Positions 45,262 through 54,999 of a stretch of 64,000 nucleotides of DNA are shown in pieces. The notes below the pieces were generated by a model, which saw only the letters and a list, made by a program, of their open reading frames with translations, made no database searches and was not told the DNA's origin. Made by a program: the position numbers and the translations under genes. The stretch comes from Clostridia bacterium (lineage in GTDB: Bacteria; Bacillota; Clostridia; Peptostreptococcales; Anaerovoracaceae). The stretch's first letter is position 1. Each line of letters opens with the position of its first letter. Where the stretch lies: NCBI GenBank assembly GCA_910575405.1, contig CAJTER010000008.1, positions 1 through 64,000 on the forward strand, given 5' to 3'.

Positions 45262-46388
45262 TACTTTCCCTTTCTTTCCAGCATGGCCGGCGGCTTGACT
45301 TCATTCAACAGTTTTTGCAGGATCTGCTGCTCCGTTTCCTTGTGGATTCTGGCCCTCGCTGTCAGAATCAGCCTGTGGGCGCACACATCAATAAAGACTT
45401 CCTTAATATCCTGAGGGGTGGCATACCTCCTCCCGCTCATCAGAGCATTTGCCTTTGCCATCTGCACCAGCGCCAGAACTGCCCGGGGGCTGACACCTTG
45501 TTCTACAGCCTCCAGGCTCCTGGTTTTTTCGCAGAGCCGCGCGCCGTACTGGATGATTTCATCATCCATACGCACCAGATTTACAGCTTTTCGCATAGTC
45601 TTAATATGAGAGTCTTTTGCCAGAGGGCGCAGTGAATTCATAGGATCCGATGTCTGCCTCTGCTTTACAATATCCACCTGGCTCTTTAAATCCGGGTAGC
45701 CCATAGACAGCCTTGCCATAAAACGGTCCAGCTGGGAGTCGGGGAGTTTTTGCGTTCCTGCGCTTCCCAGCGGGTTTTGTGTTGCAATGCAGACAAAGGG
45801 ATCTGGCACCTTGTGGGTGATGCCATCTACCGTTACGCCGCCTTCTTCCATAACTTCTAAAAGGGCTGCCTGGGTCTTTGCAGAGGTCCGGTTGATTTCG
45901 TCTGCCAACAGCAGGTTGCACAGCGCCGCCCCTTCCTTGTACTCCAGCTCTCCGGTTTCTTTGTTATATACGCTGAAGCCAGTGATGTCGCTTGCCATAG
46001 TATCCGGTGTAAACTGCATACGTTTGTACTGCAGGTTCAGCACCTTAGAAAGCCCCAGAGCCAGGGTTGTCTTTCCAACCCCTGGAACGTCCTCCAGGAG
46101 AATATGTCCTCCGGCCAGGATGACCATGAGGATCTTTCGGATAACCTCATCCTTTCCTACAATTACTTTTTTCAGTTCGTCCATAATCCGGCCGGACAAT
46201 TTCTGGATCTCCACTGTAAGGGCATCCTGTCTGCTTCGTAGCGGCTGCTGGGGAGGCTCTGCTGCACCAGATGTACCAGTCTCCGCCACCTCCGTCCGTT
46301 CTTCTGCAGAAGCAGCCTTCTTTTCCTCATCTGATAGATTTTCTGCAGGCAGCTCTTTTGCATCCTTGAATGTATCTCGATTTTCCAT
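45261..46388 (-). CDS. MoxR-family AAA+ ATPase
   Basis: 375 residues. About 50 low-complexity residues precede the AAA+ domain, with Walker A DVPGVGKTT, Walker B LLLADEINR, sensor ATQNP, and the helical lid RYATPQDIKEV. MoxR proteins assist metallocofactor insertion or assembly of surface complexes. AAAGGAGG precedes the ATG. Confidence 0.92.
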   Translation of the reverse strand: MENRDTFKDAKELPAENLSDEEKKAASAEERTEVAETGTSGAAEPPQQPLRSRQDALTVEIQKLSGRIMDELKKVIVGKDEVIRKILMVILAGGHILLEDVPGVGKTTLALGLSKVLNLQYKRMQFTPDTMASDITGFSVYNKETGELEYKEGAALCNLLLADEINRTSAKTQAALLEVMEEGGVTVDGITHKVPDPFVCIATQNPLGSAGTQKLPDSQLDRFMARLSMGYPDLKSQVDIVKQRQTSDPMNSLRPLAKDSHIKTMRKAVNLVRMDDEIIQYGARLCEKTRSLEAVEQGVSPRAVLALVQMAKANALMSGRRYATPQDIKEVFIDVCAHRLILTARARIHKETEQQILQKLLNEVKPPAMLERKGK

Positions 46389-46400
46389 AAACTCCTCCTT

Positions 46401-47480
46401 TTATCGAACTGGGGAATTGGAATTGTGCATTCCTTCACCCTTCAAAATTTTTTCAATGGTTTTGTCATCCAGCTTCAGCCTGAAAAACTCCTCATAATAA
46501 TCCTTTGTATATGCTTTCATATTGATGTCCGAAAATTTCTGGGGGTAGAATATCCGGGCAATGGCAAGAACCGCCATATGTGTCTCAATGGAGCCGGGAT
46601 GACACCATCTGGTAGCTCCTACAGGAAGGGTATAGACCTTTCCCTGCCGCACTGCGGTAAGTCCTTTCCATTTCATATCGGACAGAATATACTCGGTTAC
46701 AGAAGATTCATTGGCAATAAAGGCATCCGGATCCCACTTGTAAATTTCCTCCAGCGTCGTGTAGATTTTATCGCTTCCCGCCTGCTTGATGCCCTTTTCA
46801 ATGGAAATATCCCGGACAGCCGCCTGCTGCATAATTTCCCCGCAGATGTCTCCCTGAGCGTCAGTTCGGATGGCTTCGTTGACCGAATGATAGACTGCCG
46901 GCTGCTCTTCCTTTGGAATATCCTGTAGCCGCTTTGCAACCAAATCAACCGTCTCTTCCTGGAATTTTATATAGGCCTCTGCCCGCTCTTCCCTGTCAAA
47001 GACAGTTCCCATGACCCTGATGGCAGTCTTCAGCTCATCCAGGCTGCGATAATCGATTACCAGATAAGGAATCCCCAGCTTGTCCAGTTTTTCTGTTTCG
47101 CCTTTGTTCGAAGCTGTAGAATAGCGGATCAGGGCCAGATCTGCGTCAATGCGCAGCAGCTCCTCCACATTAATGGCGCCTTCCTGATACGGGGTAGCTG
47201 TCTCTGCGATCTGCGGAAATTTCATCAGCATCAGTGTATCGGATTTTACACCTTTGGGCGTGCCGCTAAGGGCCTCTTCTGCATCCAGCATTGCCATAAT
47301 GTGGGCAATAGAAGAATACATACAGGCAACGCTTTGCGGATTTTGGGGAATTTCCACCTTCCTGCCCATACAATCTGTAACAGTCCTGGTTTCCCCGGAA
47401 GAGACTTGACTGCCGGTACAGGCGCAGCACGTCCACAAAATGGAGAGAACAAGCAAAAGACTGATCCATGTTTTTTTCAT
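46401..47480 (-). CDS. ABC importer substrate-binding protein, BtuF/FecB type
   Basis: 359 residues with a Cys-rich signal end (WTCCAC) that may act as a lipobox around Cys 21. Two-lobed binding protein of the cobalamin/siderophore/molybdate class III family: TVTDCMGRKVEIP at the start, VNVEELL-type central motif and LPVGATRWCHPGSIETHMA. The start overlaps the ATPase gene by 4 nt. The ligand is unproven; molybdate, tungstate, corrinoid and iron complexes are possible. Confidence 0.88.
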   Translation of the reverse strand: MKKTWISLLLVLSILWTCCACTGSQVSSGETRTVTDCMGRKVEIPQNPQSVACMYSSIAHIMAMLDAEEALSGTPKGVKSDTLMLMKFPQIAETATPYQEGAINVEELLRIDADLALIRYSTASNKGETEKLDKLGIPYLVIDYRSLDELKTAIRVMGTVFDREERAEAYIKFQEETVDLVAKRLQDIPKEEQPAVYHSVNEAIRTDAQGDICGEIMQQAAVRDISIEKGIKQAGSDKIYTTLEEIYKWDPDAFIANESSVTEYILSDMKWKGLTAVRQGKVYTLPVGATRWCHPGSIETHMAVLAIARIFYPQKFSDINMKAYTKDYYEEFFRLKLDDKTIEKILKGEGMHNSNSPVR

Positions 47481-48286
47481 AAAGACCTCTTATTTCTCAG
47501 CGGAAGGATATATTTCCGTTCGCCGAATTCACTTTCTACAATTTCTGTAATAATGCAAAAGTTCTGTTCCAGGTTTTCCTGTGTAAGGACCTGCGACGGA
47601 GTTCCTGTCATAGCAAGACCGCCGTCATTCATAAGCGCCACCCTGGTATTTGCCCCTGCGTTTTCCAGGTAATAAGCCTGATTTAAAAAATGAGTGGCCA
47701 TAATAATCGAAAGCCCCTGCTCCTTTACCAGCCTGGTTATCACTTCCATGACATTCAGTTCATGGGTAAAATCCAGATGCGCGGTAGGTTCATCCATAAT
47801 CAAAAGCCGCGACTGCTGAGCGATTGCCCTGGCAATCATGACCAGCTGAAGCTCCCCTCCGGAAAGTCTCGTATATTCACGGTCTTCAAAGCCCGAAAGC
47901 CCCACCTGCTTTAAAGCCTCTCTGGCAATCTTTCTTTGTTCTTTTCCCGGAGGCGCAAAGGTTCTGGACGCGTAAGTCCTTCCCATGGTCACGATATCCA
48001 GCACCGTATATGCGAAGGTGGTTCTGTGTCCCTGAGGGACGTAGGCTACCTGCTCTGCAAATTCCCTGGGAGTTAAGGCTTCAGCCTCTCTTCCGCTGAT
48101 AAAAATCTGCCCTGCCTTCAGCTTGTTCAGCCCCAGCATGCAGTCGATGAGCGTTGATTTTCCGCATCCATTGGGACCTATAATGCAGAGGATTTCTCCT
48201 TCCGCTGCCTGAAGCCCCACGTGCTCAAAAATCATTCGTTTGCCATCATAACTGAACGCAGCATCCTTTACTTCGATAATTGCCAT
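47477..48286 (-). CDS. ABC importer ATPase, BtuD/FecE type
   Basis: 269 residues. Walker A GPNGCGKST, signature LSGGELQLVMIARA, Walker B LLIMDEPTAHLD. Energises the FecCD-type permease of this locus. Confidence 0.93.
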   Translation of the reverse strand: MAIIEVKDAAFSYDGKRMIFEHVGLQAAEGEILCIIGPNGCGKSTLIDCMLGLNKLKAGQIFISGREAEALTPREFAEQVAYVPQGHRTTFAYTVLDIVTMGRTYASRTFAPPGKEQRKIAREALKQVGLSGFEDREYTRLSGGELQLVMIARAIAQQSRLLIMDEPTAHLDFTHELNVMEVITRLVKEQGLSIIMATHFLNQAYYLENAGANTRVALMNDGGLAMTGTPSQVLTQENLEQNFCIITEIVESEFGERKYILPLRNKRSL

Positions 48287-48290
48287 TGTA

Positions 48291-49328
48291 TCACCAGCTC
48301 TTCCCTTTTGTCTTTTTCAGCAGATAGATAAAAAACGGACCTCCGACAATGGCTGTGACAATGCCCAACGGGATTTCTGCCCCGGTGATTGTCCTGCAGA
48401 TGGTGTCCACAAAAACCATAAAACAGGCGCCGATGGAAATGCTGGCCGGAATGAGCCACTTGTTATTGCTGCCGATTATCATCCTGCACATGTGAGGAAC
48501 CACCAGGCCTACCCAGCCGATGACGCCGCTTATACAGACTGCCCCTGCTGTGGCCAGGGTTGCAAAGGAAATGATCATTCCTTTGTTGAGTCCCACATGG
48601 ATTCCCAGAGTTTTCGCTTCCCGGTCGCCCATGGAAAGCACGTTGAGCCGCCATCGAAACAGCATCATTCCCGTCATTCCTGCTGCCATGGGCACAAAGG
48701 ACAAAGCCAGCTCCTCCATCCTGGTGGAGGCCAGACTCCCCATGAGCCAGAAGGTAATAGCAGGAAGCTGGCTGTAAGGATCAGCCACGTATTTGAGCAA
48801 AGAAAGCAGAGCTGAAAAAATGGACTGAATGATGGTTCCTCCCAATACAAGGGTAATGGTCGGCGTGCCTCCGCTGATCTTTCCCGTCAGATAAGCGAGT
48901 ACCACTGCCGCCACTCCAAAGCCAAAGGCAAATACGGAAGTCATTACCATATTCTGAAAAAGCAGGATCGCAAGGGCTGCCCCAAAGCCTGCGCCATTAG
49001 AAACTCCCAGCATGCCGCTTGAAACCAGGGGGTTGCGAAACAGGCTTTGAAAGCATGCTCCGCTAGATGCAAGGGCCGCCCCGACGAGAAGCCCCTGGAC
49101 TGCGCGCTGAAAGCGGATTCCCACTACAACTGCATAGGTCTTGGGATCCACTCCCGTATCCATTCCTGTGACAGCCATCCAAAAGCTCTTAAATACATCC
49201 TCCACACGGATGCTGTACCTGCCAATGCAGATAGCCGCCATAAAAAAGATTAACGGAAGGATCAAAAGCACTGCACCTTTTATGAAATTGTGCTCCCTCT
49301 GCTCTCCGCCCTTCATCTCATTCTCCAT
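48291..49328 (-). CDS. ABC importer permease, FecCD/BtuC type
   Basis: 345 residues with about ten membrane helices and the coupling motif near GWVGLVVPHMCR, as in type II importers for cobalamin, siderophores, haem and (MolB) molybdate. The 5' end overlaps the TiaS-like gene by 11 bp. Confidence 0.92.
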   Translation of the reverse strand: MENEMKGGEQREHNFIKGAVLLILPLIFFMAAICIGRYSIRVEDVFKSFWMAVTGMDTGVDPKTYAVVVGIRFQRAVQGLLVGAALASSGACFQSLFRNPLVSSGMLGVSNGAGFGAALAILLFQNMVMTSVFAFGFGVAAVVLAYLTGKISGGTPTITLVLGGTIIQSIFSALLSLLKYVADPYSQLPAITFWLMGSLASTRMEELALSFVPMAAGMTGMMLFRWRLNVLSMGDREAKTLGIHVGLNKGMIISFATLATAGAVCISGVIGWVGLVVPHMCRMIIGSNNKWLIPASISIGACFMVFVDTICRTITGAEIPLGIVTAIVGGPFFIYLLKKTKGKSW

Positions 49329-50235
49329 CTGCCTGTCTGCCTGCCTCCTGCTTTTTTACACATTGAAAGCCATCTGCAGTCCACCTTCTGAACAAACAGT
49401 TATAGCAGGCGTTCTCATAGTCTCCGCAGCATTCCCCCATATCATTGTCCAACTGAAAGCTGCTGCAGTCTGTCGTCCAGGAACTGAGCCGCCTGTCGCC
49501 CAGGTACAAATCTTTTTTTCTGCATGCAATATACTGCCCATCCTGCTTTTTTGCGATCAGGGTTTTCTTAAAATCGAGGAGCGCAAGCTTTAGCTGCTTT
49601 TCGACGGAAATCTGCTGCATATCCTCCAGCGTGCGGCCTTCGAAGTCCACTACCTGCTGGATCCCCATCATGGTTTTCCACTGGGCAGTGGAATAGGATT
49701 GCCCTGCGTATTCGCTGCCTTTGCTTCCCCGAAAGGTTCCATCGCAGCCGGAAAGCCGAAGACCCACGCCTGCCAGAGCGCCGATTACACCGATTCCCGT
49801 TCCTCCGTATTCCTGCAATATAACGCTTCCCAGTTCCTCTGCCAGACGGTATGCCTCTTCTTTGGAAAGGACCTCCTCCTGTGCCCGCTTTCCGTAGGCT
49901 ATGAGTTTTTCCGGATCTTTCAGCTGATCCAGCTGGCAGATGCATAGCCCCGGATCTGCGCTGCGGGCTGCATTTGCTTTGAGGATTTCCTCTGCTGCTG
50001 CCTGTATTTCTTCCAGACTCCGATTTGTTAATCCCATATCGATCATCATGCACATGGAGCTGTTATGCGACGTATATGCAATATCTTCGTGAAGCAGCAG
50101 CTGGTGGCGGGTAATGCCCTGCTCCAGTCTTCCTCCCAGTTCCTCCAATCTGGTTGCAATCAAATCTGCAATTTTGCCTGTGCTGGTTTCCTTGGTCAGA
50201 TCATCCGTATCATCAATGCAGATGCAAATTTTCAT
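49318..50235 (-). CDS. TiaS-like 'DDTDD' protein with Cys-rich tail
   Basis: 305 residues from the ATG at 50235. The start KICICIDDTDDLT carries the DDTD motif of archaeal TiaS (tRNA-Ile2 agmatinylcytidine synthase) and related ATP-binding proteins, and GGTGIGVIGALAGVGL follows near 145. The tail has about eight Cys (ECCGDYENACYNC region) suggesting a metal site. Bacteria do not use the TiaS modification, so its role differs. It sits directly before the ABC importer genes and overlaps the permease. Confidence 0.7.
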   Translation of the reverse strand: MKICICIDDTDDLTKETSTGKIADLIATRLEELGGRLEQGITRHQLLLHEDIAYTSHNSSMCMMIDMGLTNRSLEEIQAAAEEILKANAARSADPGLCICQLDQLKDPEKLIAYGKRAQEEVLSKEEAYRLAEELGSVILQEYGGTGIGVIGALAGVGLRLSGCDGTFRGSKGSEYAGQSYSTAQWKTMMGIQQVVDFEGRTLEDMQQISVEKQLKLALLDFKKTLIAKKQDGQYIACRKKDLYLGDRRLSSWTTDCSSFQLDNDMGECCGDYENACYNCLFRRWTADGFQCVKKQEAGRQADGE

Positions 50236-50267
50236 CTTCTTCTCTCCTGTCTGTGTTCTCCGCTGCA

Positions 50268-53225
50268 TTACTTCACTTTGCAGCTTGCAATAGATGAATA
50301 GGCCCCATATATCTTCTTTCCGTTCACCGTCCTGTAGGCGCGTACTTTAAAGTAATACGTTTTCGCCTTTTTCAATTGCCTGGAATAAAACGATACCGAA
50401 CGGGCAGTCTGAACTGTTTTGTAGCTGCTGTTTTTCTTTACAGACTGATAGACCGTATATCCGCTGGCGCCCCGCACCTTTTTCCAGGAAAGAATTACTT
50501 TTCCGTCTCCTGCTGCCTTTGCCTTTAGTCCTGCTGGTTTTGGAGGGAGTGCTTTCGCACTGACTGCAGCCGAATAATCTCCCCGGAGATTTCCCGCTTT
50601 ATATGCTCTCACTTTGTAATAGTACGCTGTGCCAGTCTTTCTTCCTGTATCCATATAGCTGAAGGCAGATGCTGACAAAGTCCGCAGTTTGCAATAAGTT
50701 CCTGTTTTCCTTGCGGCCCGGTAAACTTCGTATCCGGCGGCGCCGCTAACTTTGTTCCAGCTGACCCTGATTCTATCGTAACCTGCAGAGGCAGCCTTTG
50801 CTTTCGGCGCTGCTATCGCTTTCACCGTAACGGTGCAGGAAGCGGAAAGCCCCCCCTCTGCTGTTGTTGCTGTAATGATGACCTTTCCCGGCTTTATAGC
50901 GCGAACATTTCCGCTTTGATCCACCGATGCAATACGCTCATTGGACGATTTCCATCTCACTTTTTTGCTGGCGTCTCCCTGCACAGTAACCGTTACTGTC
51001 AATTTTCGGGCAGAACCTGCCTCTATGGTCAGGGACGTTCTGCTGAGGGAAATCCCCATCTGAGAAACAATGTTGTACTGCTTCCAACCGATATGCTTTT
51101 TGTAGGCGGAAAGGCCCTGCTGAGGTACAACAATGGTTTTTCCTGCCTGAGGAAACAGCGTTCCGCTGAAAGCCGGAGGGGAAACCGCGTTGCAGATAAT
51201 GGTGTCCGGCAGAGAACTGCAGCCCTGAAATACATTGTTTCCAATGGACTCAAGAGATGCAGGAAGCTCAATATCCTGTAAATTTCGACAGCCTGCAAAA
51301 GCGCTGGTGCCCAAATTTGTAATATTCTGCGGAAGCCGGATGGTTTTCAGACCGATCCTTTCTGAAAAATAATTTGCCTTTACTTTATCATCCTCAATCT
51401 TTGCATTGGTCAGATCAATGGTAGTCGCCTGTAAAAAATGCTGCTGGAGCCAGCCGATATCTTCCGTCCGCCCGAGATAACTGCCGGATGCAGTTTGTAT
51501 TGTAAGATGGTCGATCTGGCTCTCCTCAGTTCCTGCGCTCCTCACCATCTTTATTGATTGTGCAGCCAGCTGTCCTGTCTTTACCTGGGAAATGGTCAGC
51601 TTTCGCTCCGGCGCAGACAGGATGGGCCACGCATTCCAGCCTGCTGCTTGCTCGTAAACTTTTGCACACCCGTAAGGCACCTGAATAAAGGATACCTCCG
51701 TGTCTTCAAAAATGTCCTCCAGACTTCCGATTCGGGGAGGTTCAATGCCCCATACAGAGATAGTATCCGAAAGACTGATGCAGCTGCGAAATGCCTGCTT
51801 TCCTATGGATGTAACGGATGCAGGAATTTCAATCTCTTCCAGAGCAGTACATCCATCAAAAGCATGGTTCTCTATTTTTTGCAGGGTTTTTGGCAGGACT
51901 ATTTTTTTTAGAGTCTGGTTTCCCGAACACTTGATTTCCGGGCATGACGCATTGAGCAAATCTAAGGTTTGCAGCTGAGGCAAACTTTTGATGTACTGCA
52001 TATCCGTCTGGGTCAGGGAAATTCCCGGAGCCGTCGCGACCTTCAGATGCGTTACCGGATCCCCCTCTTGTTTTACTTTTTGTACCATTTGCTGCAAAGC
52101 TCCGCCTTTTGAAAGGCAGACAGATAAGCCTTCTTTTGGAGCCTGTACGGTGATGCTAAGGGACTTCCGGTAATTTGCACGCTCAGATACTGCTGTCAGC
52201 ACTGCCTTTCCCGGGAAATTCGCAGTCCATGTCCCCGTCTTTGCATCCACAGAAAGACAGCCATCAGCCGGAGCAGCGCTCCAGGTTATATTCTGATACT
52301 TGACTTCATCGGGTATCGAACTCACCGCTGCCTGAGCCTGTCCCCAATCGCCTACCTGCAGGCTTTCCTCAACTCCCTGTATACGCATATCGGTAATGCC
52401 GACTGCAACAGAATTTCTACATTTCTGAAACTGTTCATACAGTACACTTGCTGCCGCATCTCCAGTTTGCCCCTTTGCATTCTGCAGCGCAGCCGTCAGA
52501 GCCTCAATCTCCGCTCTCGGGTATTTCCCCCATTTATCCTCAGGCCTTATGGAAGAATCCCCTTGGTCAAAAGTCCCGGCAGTCTGCAGAAACGTTTCCA
52601 CCTTTTCAATGGTTTTTTCCAGGCTTGGAACTGTCCGCAGGCTGAACTTGAATTTAACAGGGGCTCCCAATATATTGGCCGTGTTATTGCCGCAGACTTT
52701 TGCACCGAATACCAGCACGTAATCACCTGTTTCCAAAGTATCTTCCTTTGTTCCGATTACAATCCTGCCCTCATCGCCTGCCGATTTGTTGGCGCCATGA
52801 GAAAGCTCCGGGTAAAACTGCAGAAGGCCTTCCCCATTTCCATAGTCAGCTGCGATCTTCTGTTCCCCCGCATCCCAGATCGTAATATTGGGCATACAGT
52901 TTTTTTGAAAGTTCTCGCCTTTGCCAAAGCTGTTCATTCCGGAATCCATGGTAAATGCAAATTGCAGTCCTTCCGCACCATCTACTGTTCCACTTATCTG
53001 ATTGATATAAGCGTCGTTTTGATCCTTTGCTTCATGCAGAACCTGAATATCCGAAGGCTCCAGCATTTTTAAATGATTTGCCTTAGCAGCCCCCTTTGCG
53101 CCGATTCCCTGCCATCCGTAGCCCATTTCGCCTGCAAAGGCTCTTGGGCTGCTGCAAAGAAGTCCTACCGCCATGATCAGTGCTATGAAAACAACCGCGA
53201 ATTGTCGATACTCCCGTGCTCTCAT
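50268..53225 (-). CDS. Large secreted Ig/LRR/FN3 surface protein
   Basis: 985 residues from the ATG at 53225 (AGGAGAG upstream). Signal peptide to about 32, a module (36-198) shared with the next protein, an Ig-like region, two BspA-type leucine-rich segments (FDGCTALEEIEIP, FAGCRNLQDIELP), a Big_2 domain near 735-815, and two FN3 repeats at the C-terminus. No LPXTG or membrane anchor is visible, so it is secreted or wall-bound by another route. Likely adhesion or ligand capture. Confidence 0.82.
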   Translation of the reverse strand: MRAREYRQFAVVFIALIMAVGLLCSSPRAFAGEMGYGWQGIGAKGAAKANHLKMLEPSDIQVLHEAKDQNDAYINQISGTVDGAEGLQFAFTMDSGMNSFGKGENFQKNCMPNITIWDAGEQKIAADYGNGEGLLQFYPELSHGANKSAGDEGRIVIGTKEDTLETGDYVLVFGAKVCGNNTANILGAPVKFKFSLRTVPSLEKTIEKVETFLQTAGTFDQGDSSIRPEDKWGKYPRAEIEALTAALQNAKGQTGDAAASVLYEQFQKCRNSVAVGITDMRIQGVEESLQVGDWGQAQAAVSSIPDEVKYQNITWSAAPADGCLSVDAKTGTWTANFPGKAVLTAVSERANYRKSLSITVQAPKEGLSVCLSKGGALQQMVQKVKQEGDPVTHLKVATAPGISLTQTDMQYIKSLPQLQTLDLLNASCPEIKCSGNQTLKKIVLPKTLQKIENHAFDGCTALEEIEIPASVTSIGKQAFRSCISLSDTISVWGIEPPRIGSLEDIFEDTEVSFIQVPYGCAKVYEQAAGWNAWPILSAPERKLTISQVKTGQLAAQSIKMVRSAGTEESQIDHLTIQTASGSYLGRTEDIGWLQQHFLQATTIDLTNAKIEDDKVKANYFSERIGLKTIRLPQNITNLGTSAFAGCRNLQDIELPASLESIGNNVFQGCSSLPDTIICNAVSPPAFSGTLFPQAGKTIVVPQQGLSAYKKHIGWKQYNIVSQMGISLSRTSLTIEAGSARKLTVTVTVQGDASKKVRWKSSNERIASVDQSGNVRAIKPGKVIITATTAEGGLSASCTVTVKAIAAPKAKAASAGYDRIRVSWNKVSGAAGYEVYRAARKTGTYCKLRTLSASAFSYMDTGRKTGTAYYYKVRAYKAGNLRGDYSAAVSAKALPPKPAGLKAKAAGDGKVILSWKKVRGASGYTVYQSVKKNSSYKTVQTARSVSFYSRQLKKAKTYYFKVRAYRTVNGKKIYGAYSSIASCKVK

Positions 53226-53260
53226 CTTGAAACTCTCCTGTGTATGTATCATAAAGCAGA

Positions 53261-53289
53261 GGCAGGGCTTGCGATAAGAAAGCCCTGCC
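53261..53289. terminator. Hairpin between the two surface-protein genes
   Basis: GGCAGGGCTT (53261-53270) pairs with AAGCCCTGCC (53280-53289). On the minus strand it lacks a good T tract, so it may attenuate or stabilise rather than terminate. Confidence 0.45.
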
Positions 53290-53331
53290 CCCATTTTTCT
53301 TTTCTCTTAAATAAAGTCTCTGCTATACGGA

Positions 53332-54762
53332 TTATTTTACTTTAACCTTTGCGGGTTTTGTGAAATTGCCATAAACAGTGCTTCCCTTTACTGCTTTCAT
53401 GGCTCTTACTTTGTAGTAGTAAGTCTTGCCTTTCTTCACTTTCTTATCTGCATAGCTGTTCTTTGATGTTGTTGCTATGGTCTTAAATCCACTGTTTTTC
53501 TTCGTGGATCTCTGGATCTGATATTTGCTTCCTGCTGACTTTGTCCACTTTGCAGTTACCGTGCCCTTCTTGCTTGACAAGCTCAGCTTTACATTGCCAA
53601 CAACTGTAACCGTACATTTTGCCGTTACATTGGTGCCATCGTCGGAACGCGCTGTGATCGTTGCGGTTCCGCCGCCTTTTGCCGTTACCTTTCCGTTTGT
53701 ACTTACAGCTGCGACCTTAGTATTGGAGCTTTTCCATATTACGGTCGTATCATCGGCATCAGCCGGACTTACGGTTGCCTTCAGCGTTTTTGCCGCACCC
53801 TGTTTTAAAGTCAGGGAGGCTGCGCTCAGCTTAATAGATTTTACCGGAATTGCGGTAGAAATCACTTCCAGGTTGAATTTTACTGGAACTCCCAGTGTGT
53901 TTTCCGCATTATTTACGTAGATATCTTTGTCAAAGACCAGAGTATAATTTCCTGCTGGAAGCTGCTCTTCGATGAATATAGCTGTACTTCTATCCAGCTC
54001 ATTATAATCGGTATAAACAAGATTACCCTTTTCCTGGCTGGCAACTACGGCTCCCTTTGCATCCTGCAGAGTAATTTTGGAAACTGTGTTCTGCTTAAAG
54101 CTTTCTTCATCAAACTGGTTTCCCATTTCCTTGCCCATGACAAAGGTGAATTCCAGCTCTTCGTCATCCCGGAACTGTTTGTTGATCTTATTTACATATT
54201 CAGTCGGTTCGTCGCCGTCTTTTGCCGGGTACACCTGCGTGATGTTCTTTGGCTCAATCATCTGCACGGACTGCTTTGCAACGTCTTTTCCCTGCGGTCC
54301 GTAAGCATATGGGTCGTTCTCTTCACCGCCTTTCACATTGATGGTAAGTTCTTCACTTTCCAGCACTGTGCCGCTGCATGCAGCATGATCCCTGCCAGAA
54401 ACTACGGAAACGGTTACAGCTACTGTTCCTGCTGTAACGCCCTTTACCTTCGCGGAATTGCCGGCTACCATATCAACAGCGCTTTCCTGGCCCTGCTCAA
54501 TAAAGTTTACTCTCTTTTTTCCTTCCATCTTTGCCCAGTGCACATGGTAATCGTCGTTCTCTTCACCGTCCATGCTTACTGCTTCTACTTCTGCTGTCAG
54601 ATCCAGCTCATCTCCTGGTGCGATATCAAAGGTGGTCTCTCCTCCATTGACATCAATGAGAATATCCATCTCATCATCAGCAGCAAAGGCTGCTCCCGGC
54701 AGCATGGTTACTGCCATCATCATTGCTGCAACAATTGCGGTTATGCGTTTTTTCTTCAGCAT
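53332..54762 (-). CDS. Secreted Ig/FN3 surface protein
   Basis: 476 residues: signal peptide to about 27, an acidic beta domain (30-145), the shared module (152-303), a Big_2 Ig domain (305-388) and one FN3 repeat to the end. TAGGAGG precedes the ATG. A TATAAT -10 sits at 54848-54853 on the minus strand. It resembles a shorter paralogue of the 985-residue protein downstream. Confidence 0.8.
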   Translation of the reverse strand: MLKKKRITAIVAAMMMAVTMLPGAAFAADDEMDILIDVNGGETTFDIAPGDELDLTAEVEAVSMDGEENDDYHVHWAKMEGKKRVNFIEQGQESAVDMVAGNSAKVKGVTAGTVAVTVSVVSGRDHAACSGTVLESEELTINVKGGEENDPYAYGPQGKDVAKQSVQMIEPKNITQVYPAKDGDEPTEYVNKINKQFRDDEELEFTFVMGKEMGNQFDEESFKQNTVSKITLQDAKGAVVASQEKGNLVYTDYNELDRSTAIFIEEQLPAGNYTLVFDKDIYVNNAENTLGVPVKFNLEVISTAIPVKSIKLSAASLTLKQGAAKTLKATVSPADADDTTVIWKSSNTKVAAVSTNGKVTAKGGGTATITARSDDGTNVTAKCTVTVVGNVKLSLSSKKGTVTAKWTKSAGSKYQIQRSTKKNSGFKTIATTSKNSYADKKVKKGKTYYYKVRAMKAVKGSTVYGNFTKPAKVKVK

Positions 54763-54999
54763 AATTTCCTCCTAAAACAATTATAAAAATTTGATCCAAC
54801 TGTTTCCGGGATTCTCCTGTGAAACGGTCAGTCTGCACTCCTATTTTATTATATCTCCTTGCGTCTTACAAGTTTTTCTTTTAAATTACGACATTTTCGC
54901 ATTTCCGTTTTTTGCTTTGCCGTAATTAATCCCCCTTCTGAGCAACATCCTCCGGTTTACATACAGCACTTATACACTCACTCCTGCTCATGTTTTCCT

